Below are positions 13,170 to 14,733 of a stretch of 14,733 nt of DNA, in pieces. A program made the translations under genes and the position numbers. Position 1 is the stretch's first letter, and every line of letters begins with the position of its first letter. Origin of the DNA: an uncultured Parabacteroides sp. (GTDB lineage: Bacteria > Bacteroidota > Bacteroidia > Bacteroidales > Tannerellaceae); assembly GCA_900552465.1 (NCBI GenBank), contig URZO01000098.1:1-14733 (forward strand). Direction: 5' to 3'. Below the pieces are notes generated by a model, which saw only the letters and a program-made list of their open reading frames with translations, ran no database searches and was not told where the DNA came from.

Positions 13170-14186
13170 ATGGCAACTGAAGAAGTAAAATATCAAGCAA
13201 AAGATTATAAGAGCGATCAATATGTACGCTGGTGTCCGGGCTGTGGAGACCATGCCGTGCTGAACTGCTTGCACAAAGCAATGGCCGAAGTAGGAGTGGC
13301 TCCTCATGATATGGCTGTTATTTCGGGTATCGGGTGCTCCTCCCGTTTACCTTATTATATGAATACATACGGTTTCCATACGATTCACGGACGTGGCGCA
13401 GCTATCGCTACCGGCGTGAAGACGGCTCGTCCGGACCTGAGTGTCTGGTTGATTACCGGCGACGGAGACTGTCTGGCTATCGGCGGTAACCACTTTATCC
13501 ATGCCGTGCGCCGTAACATCGACCTGAATATCGTATTGTTCAACAATAAGATTTACGGTCTGACGAAAGGACAATATTCTCCGACTTCCGACCGTGGCTT
13601 CGTCTCCAAAAGTTCTCCCTTCGGAACGGTCGAAGATCCGTTCGTGCCGGCTGAACTGGCATTGGGCGCCCGCGGCAACTTCTTTGCCCGTGCGATCGAT
13701 GTGGATCTGAAGAACACGACTGAGATTCTGGCTGCTTCTGCCCGCCATAAAGGCGCTTCCGTAACGGAAGTGCTCGTAAACTGCGTAATCTTTAATGATG
13801 GCATCCATAAAAAGATCGTCGACAAGGAGTTCCGTGCCGACCGCACGATTTTCCTGCGCCACGGCGAAAAGATGCTGTTCGGAAAGGACAACGAAAAAGG
13901 TATCGTCCTGGATGGCCTGAAGCTGAAAGCTGTGACGATCGGTCAGGACGGCTATACGCTGGACGATGTTCTGGTGCACGATGCACATGAAAAGGACAAC
14001 ACCTTGCACATGATGCTTGCCATGATGAGCGGCGATATGCCGGTTGCTTTAGGTGTGATCCGCGATGTAGAAGGCCCGACTTACGATGAAGCTGTCCACC
14101 AGCAGATCGCCGAAGTCCAGGCTAAGACCCCAGTCCGCAAACTGCAGGATTTCCTGATGAGCGGAGAAATCTGGGAAGTTAAATAA
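13170..14186 (+). CDS. korB: 2-oxoacid (2-oxoglutarate):ferredoxin oxidoreductase, beta subunit
   Basis: A 338-residue thiamine-diphosphate and iron-sulfur subunit, partner of KorA. The TPP/Mg motif is Gly97-Asp-Gly-Asp100 through Asn107. Cys22 and Cys25 (C-P-G-C-G-D-H), Cys56 (G-I-G-C-S-S-R) and Cys205 (V-N-C) are placed like the four ligands of the single 4Fe-4S cluster in two-subunit OFORs. H-G-R-G-A-A-x-A-T-G and F-N-N-x-I-Y-G-L-T-K-G-Q are further family signatures. It starts 3 bp after korA and has one of the few clear ribosome-binding sites here (GGAGG within the last korA codons, about 13157-13161), consistent with strong coupled translation. A terminator-like hairpin follows the stop. 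Confidence 0.94.
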   Translation: MATEEVKYQAKDYKSDQYVRWCPGCGDHAVLNCLHKAMAEVGVAPHDMAVISGIGCSSRLPYYMNTYGFHTIHGRGAAIATGVKTARPDLSVWLITGDGDCLAIGGNHFIHAVRRNIDLNIVLFNNKIYGLTKGQYSPTSDRGFVSKSSPFGTVEDPFVPAELALGARGNFFARAIDVDLKNTTEILAASARHKGASVTEVLVNCVIFNDGIHKKIVDKEFRADRTIFLRHGEKMLFGKDNEKGIVLDGLKLKAVTIGQDGYTLDDVLVHDAHEKDNTLHMMLAMMSGDMPVALGVIRDVEGPTYDEAVHQQIAEVQAKTPVRKLQDFLMSGEIWEVK

Positions 14187-14193
14187 GCCCCTC

Positions 14194-14260
14194 TTGTCAT
14201 TTTATGACAATATGAAGCTGCAGGCGTCGGAAAAATAATCTGGCTGCTTGCAGCTTTTCT
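14194..14260 (+). terminator. Hairpins downstream of korB, probable terminator
   Basis: Two stem-loops follow the korB stop. The first is TTGTCAT/ATGACAA (14194-14200 and 14204-14210) with a 3-nt loop. The second has an 8-bp perfect stem, AAGCTGCA at 14215-14222 and TGCAGCTT at 14249-14256, with a 26-nt loop and a short T-rich tail (TTCTT). The second is the better candidate for ending the kor transcript. Its long loop makes it less than textbook. Confidence 0.5.
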
Positions 14261-14319
14261 TATAAAGGTCGTGTTTCATCGTATTGTTGATGATCTAAAT
14301 GCAGGTAAACACGATGCTA

Positions 14320-14393
14320 TTTTCCATGAAAAGGTCTGATTTGCAAACTATAGATTGCAAAATGACTGGGTTTAATGTTAACAGCATGGAAAA
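14320..14393. repeat. Inverted repeat in the korB-pckA intergenic region
   Basis: TTTTCCATG at 14320-14328 and CATGGAAAA at 14385-14393 form a perfect 9-bp inverted repeat with a 56-bp spacer. Inside it lie two similar short motifs, TTTGCAAA (14340-14347) and ATTGCAAAA (14354-14362), spaced 14 bp apart. They lie about 60-130 bp upstream of the pckA -7 element and could be regulator sites, for example for carbon control, but the sequence alone cannot show it. No gene is seen between 14261 and 14450. Confidence 0.35.
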
Positions 14394-14449
14394 GTGTAAT
14401 TATTACTGAAAAATTTCCTTAATACGGTATGTACTATGAAAATTTGTAT

Positions 14450-14457
14450 TACTTTTG
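14450..14457 (+). promoter_or_regulatory. Bacteroidetes-type -7 element for pckA
   Basis: TACTTTTG matches TAnnTTTG. No good -33 element was seen. Start of transcription near 14463 would give a leader of about 110-115 nt before pckA, long compared with the other genes here. Confidence 0.6.
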
Positions 14458-14468
14458 TACCGCGATTA

Positions 14469-14532
14469 ACAAGGCGAAGGGACAGCAAGTAAAAAAACAA
14501 TGATGATAGGCCTTGTGGTTTTAATAGAGTAG
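14469..14532 (+). promoter_or_regulatory. pckA leader: stem-loop and possible 10-codon upstream ORF
   Basis: ACAAGGC at 14469-14475 pairs exactly with GCCTTGT at 14510-14516 across a 34-nt loop, followed by GGTTTTAAT. A tiny frame, ATG 14500 to TAG 14530-14532, encodes M-M-I-G-L-V-V-L-I-E and overlaps the 3' arm of the stem. This geometry would allow leader translation to affect folding, but both parts are small enough to arise by chance. Confidence 0.25.
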
Positions 14533-14576
14533 AGAGAAAAAGTTATATAAAGTCAATCAATTAAATTAATTTCAAG

Positions 14577-14733
14577 ATGGCTACATTAGATTTAAGCAAG
14601 TACGGAATTAAAGACGTGAAGGAAGTTCTTCACAATCCGTCTTATGATGTTCTGTTCGCAGAAGAAACAAAACCGGAATTGGAAGGTTTTGAAAAAGGTC
14701 AGGTAACTGAACTGGGTGCTGTAAACGTAATGA
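14577..14733 (+). CDS. pckA: Phosphoenolpyruvate carboxykinase (ATP), N-terminal fragment cut by window end
   Basis: The first 52 codons of a gene that runs off the window. The start M-A-T-L-D-L-S-K-Y-G-I and the segments N-P-S-Y-D-V-L-F-A-E-E-T and G-A-V-N-V-M match the N-terminus of Bacteroidales ATP-type PEP carboxykinase from memory. The enzyme interconverts oxaloacetate plus ATP with PEP, CO2 and ADP. In Bacteroidales it commonly runs in the CO2-fixing direction toward oxaloacetate and succinate. The catalytic P-loop and metal residues lie beyond the edge, so integrity cannot be judged. It lies 390 bp after korB on the same strand, with its own -7 element. Confidence 0.9.
   Translation, partial: MATLDLSKYGIKDVKEVLHNPSYDVLFAEETKPELEGFEKGQVTELGAVNVM

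Noticed and set aside
14354..14362. CRP-type binding site at the TTGCAAA motifs
   Set aside because: The motifs are short and A+T-rich, spacing does not fit a standard CRP dimer site, and Bacteroidales sites are too poorly known to me to support a call.

Overview
The window looks like a chromosomal segment of a Bacteroidales bacterium, most likely Tannerellaceae/Parabacteroides-like (genus is inference). The evidence is: promoter -7 elements of the Bacteroidetes form TAnnTTTG ahead of most transcription units (TATCTTTG four times, plus TACATTTG and TACTTTTG); few strong Shine-Dalgarno sequences; a viroplasmin-type RNase HI; and the anaerobic pairing of korAB with pckA.

Layout. (1) 1-2352: a promoter with a nested dyad, then a membrane histidine kinase and an OmpR-type response regulator translationally coupled by an ATGA overlap. 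(2) 2472-7789: a five-gene, same-strand, tightly spaced glycan cluster: a GT9 heptosyltransferase-like enzyme, a small GT2-like enzyme, a GT2 domain fused to a WaaP/InaA-type LPS kinase, a GT32 enzyme, and a TviB/WbpO-type nucleotide-sugar 6-dehydrogenase. It lacks a flippase, polymerase and ligase, which suggests LPS-core or short glycan assembly rather than a complete capsule locus. The middle of the cluster (about 4.6-6.5 kb) is clearly more A+T-rich than its surroundings. (3) 7784-9200, minus strand: a HEPN/MNT (HepT-MntA/HI0074-HI0073-like) toxin-antitoxin-type pair whose last gene overlaps the dehydrogenase stop, and rnhA. (4) 9201-9480: a divergent intergenic region holding four 22-bp near-palindromic tandem repeats inside a 10-bp inverted repeat. 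A minus-strand promoter on the far side would place the whole array in the rnhA 5' leader. (5) 9481-11221: aroK and an alanine dehydrogenase-like gene 7 bp apart. (6) 11233-14186: a promoter overlapping a dyad, then korA-korB (2-oxoacid:ferredoxin oxidoreductase). (7) 14187-14733: a terminator-like hairpin, a dyad-rich 390-bp region, the pckA promoter and leader, and the first 52 codons of pckA, cut by the window edge.

Functionally the window combines envelope glycan synthesis with central anaerobic metabolism: shikimate, alanine/NAD, 2-oxoacid/ferredoxin and PEP/oxaloacetate. No complete phage, insertion sequence, CRISPR array, rRNA or tRNA was seen. The items most worth a second look are the GT2-LPS kinase fusion, the repeat-bearing rnhA leader, the alanine dehydrogenase homologue with changed active-site residues, and the HEPN/MNT pair. 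All distances and residue positions were worked out by hand from the sequence; no database search was run.
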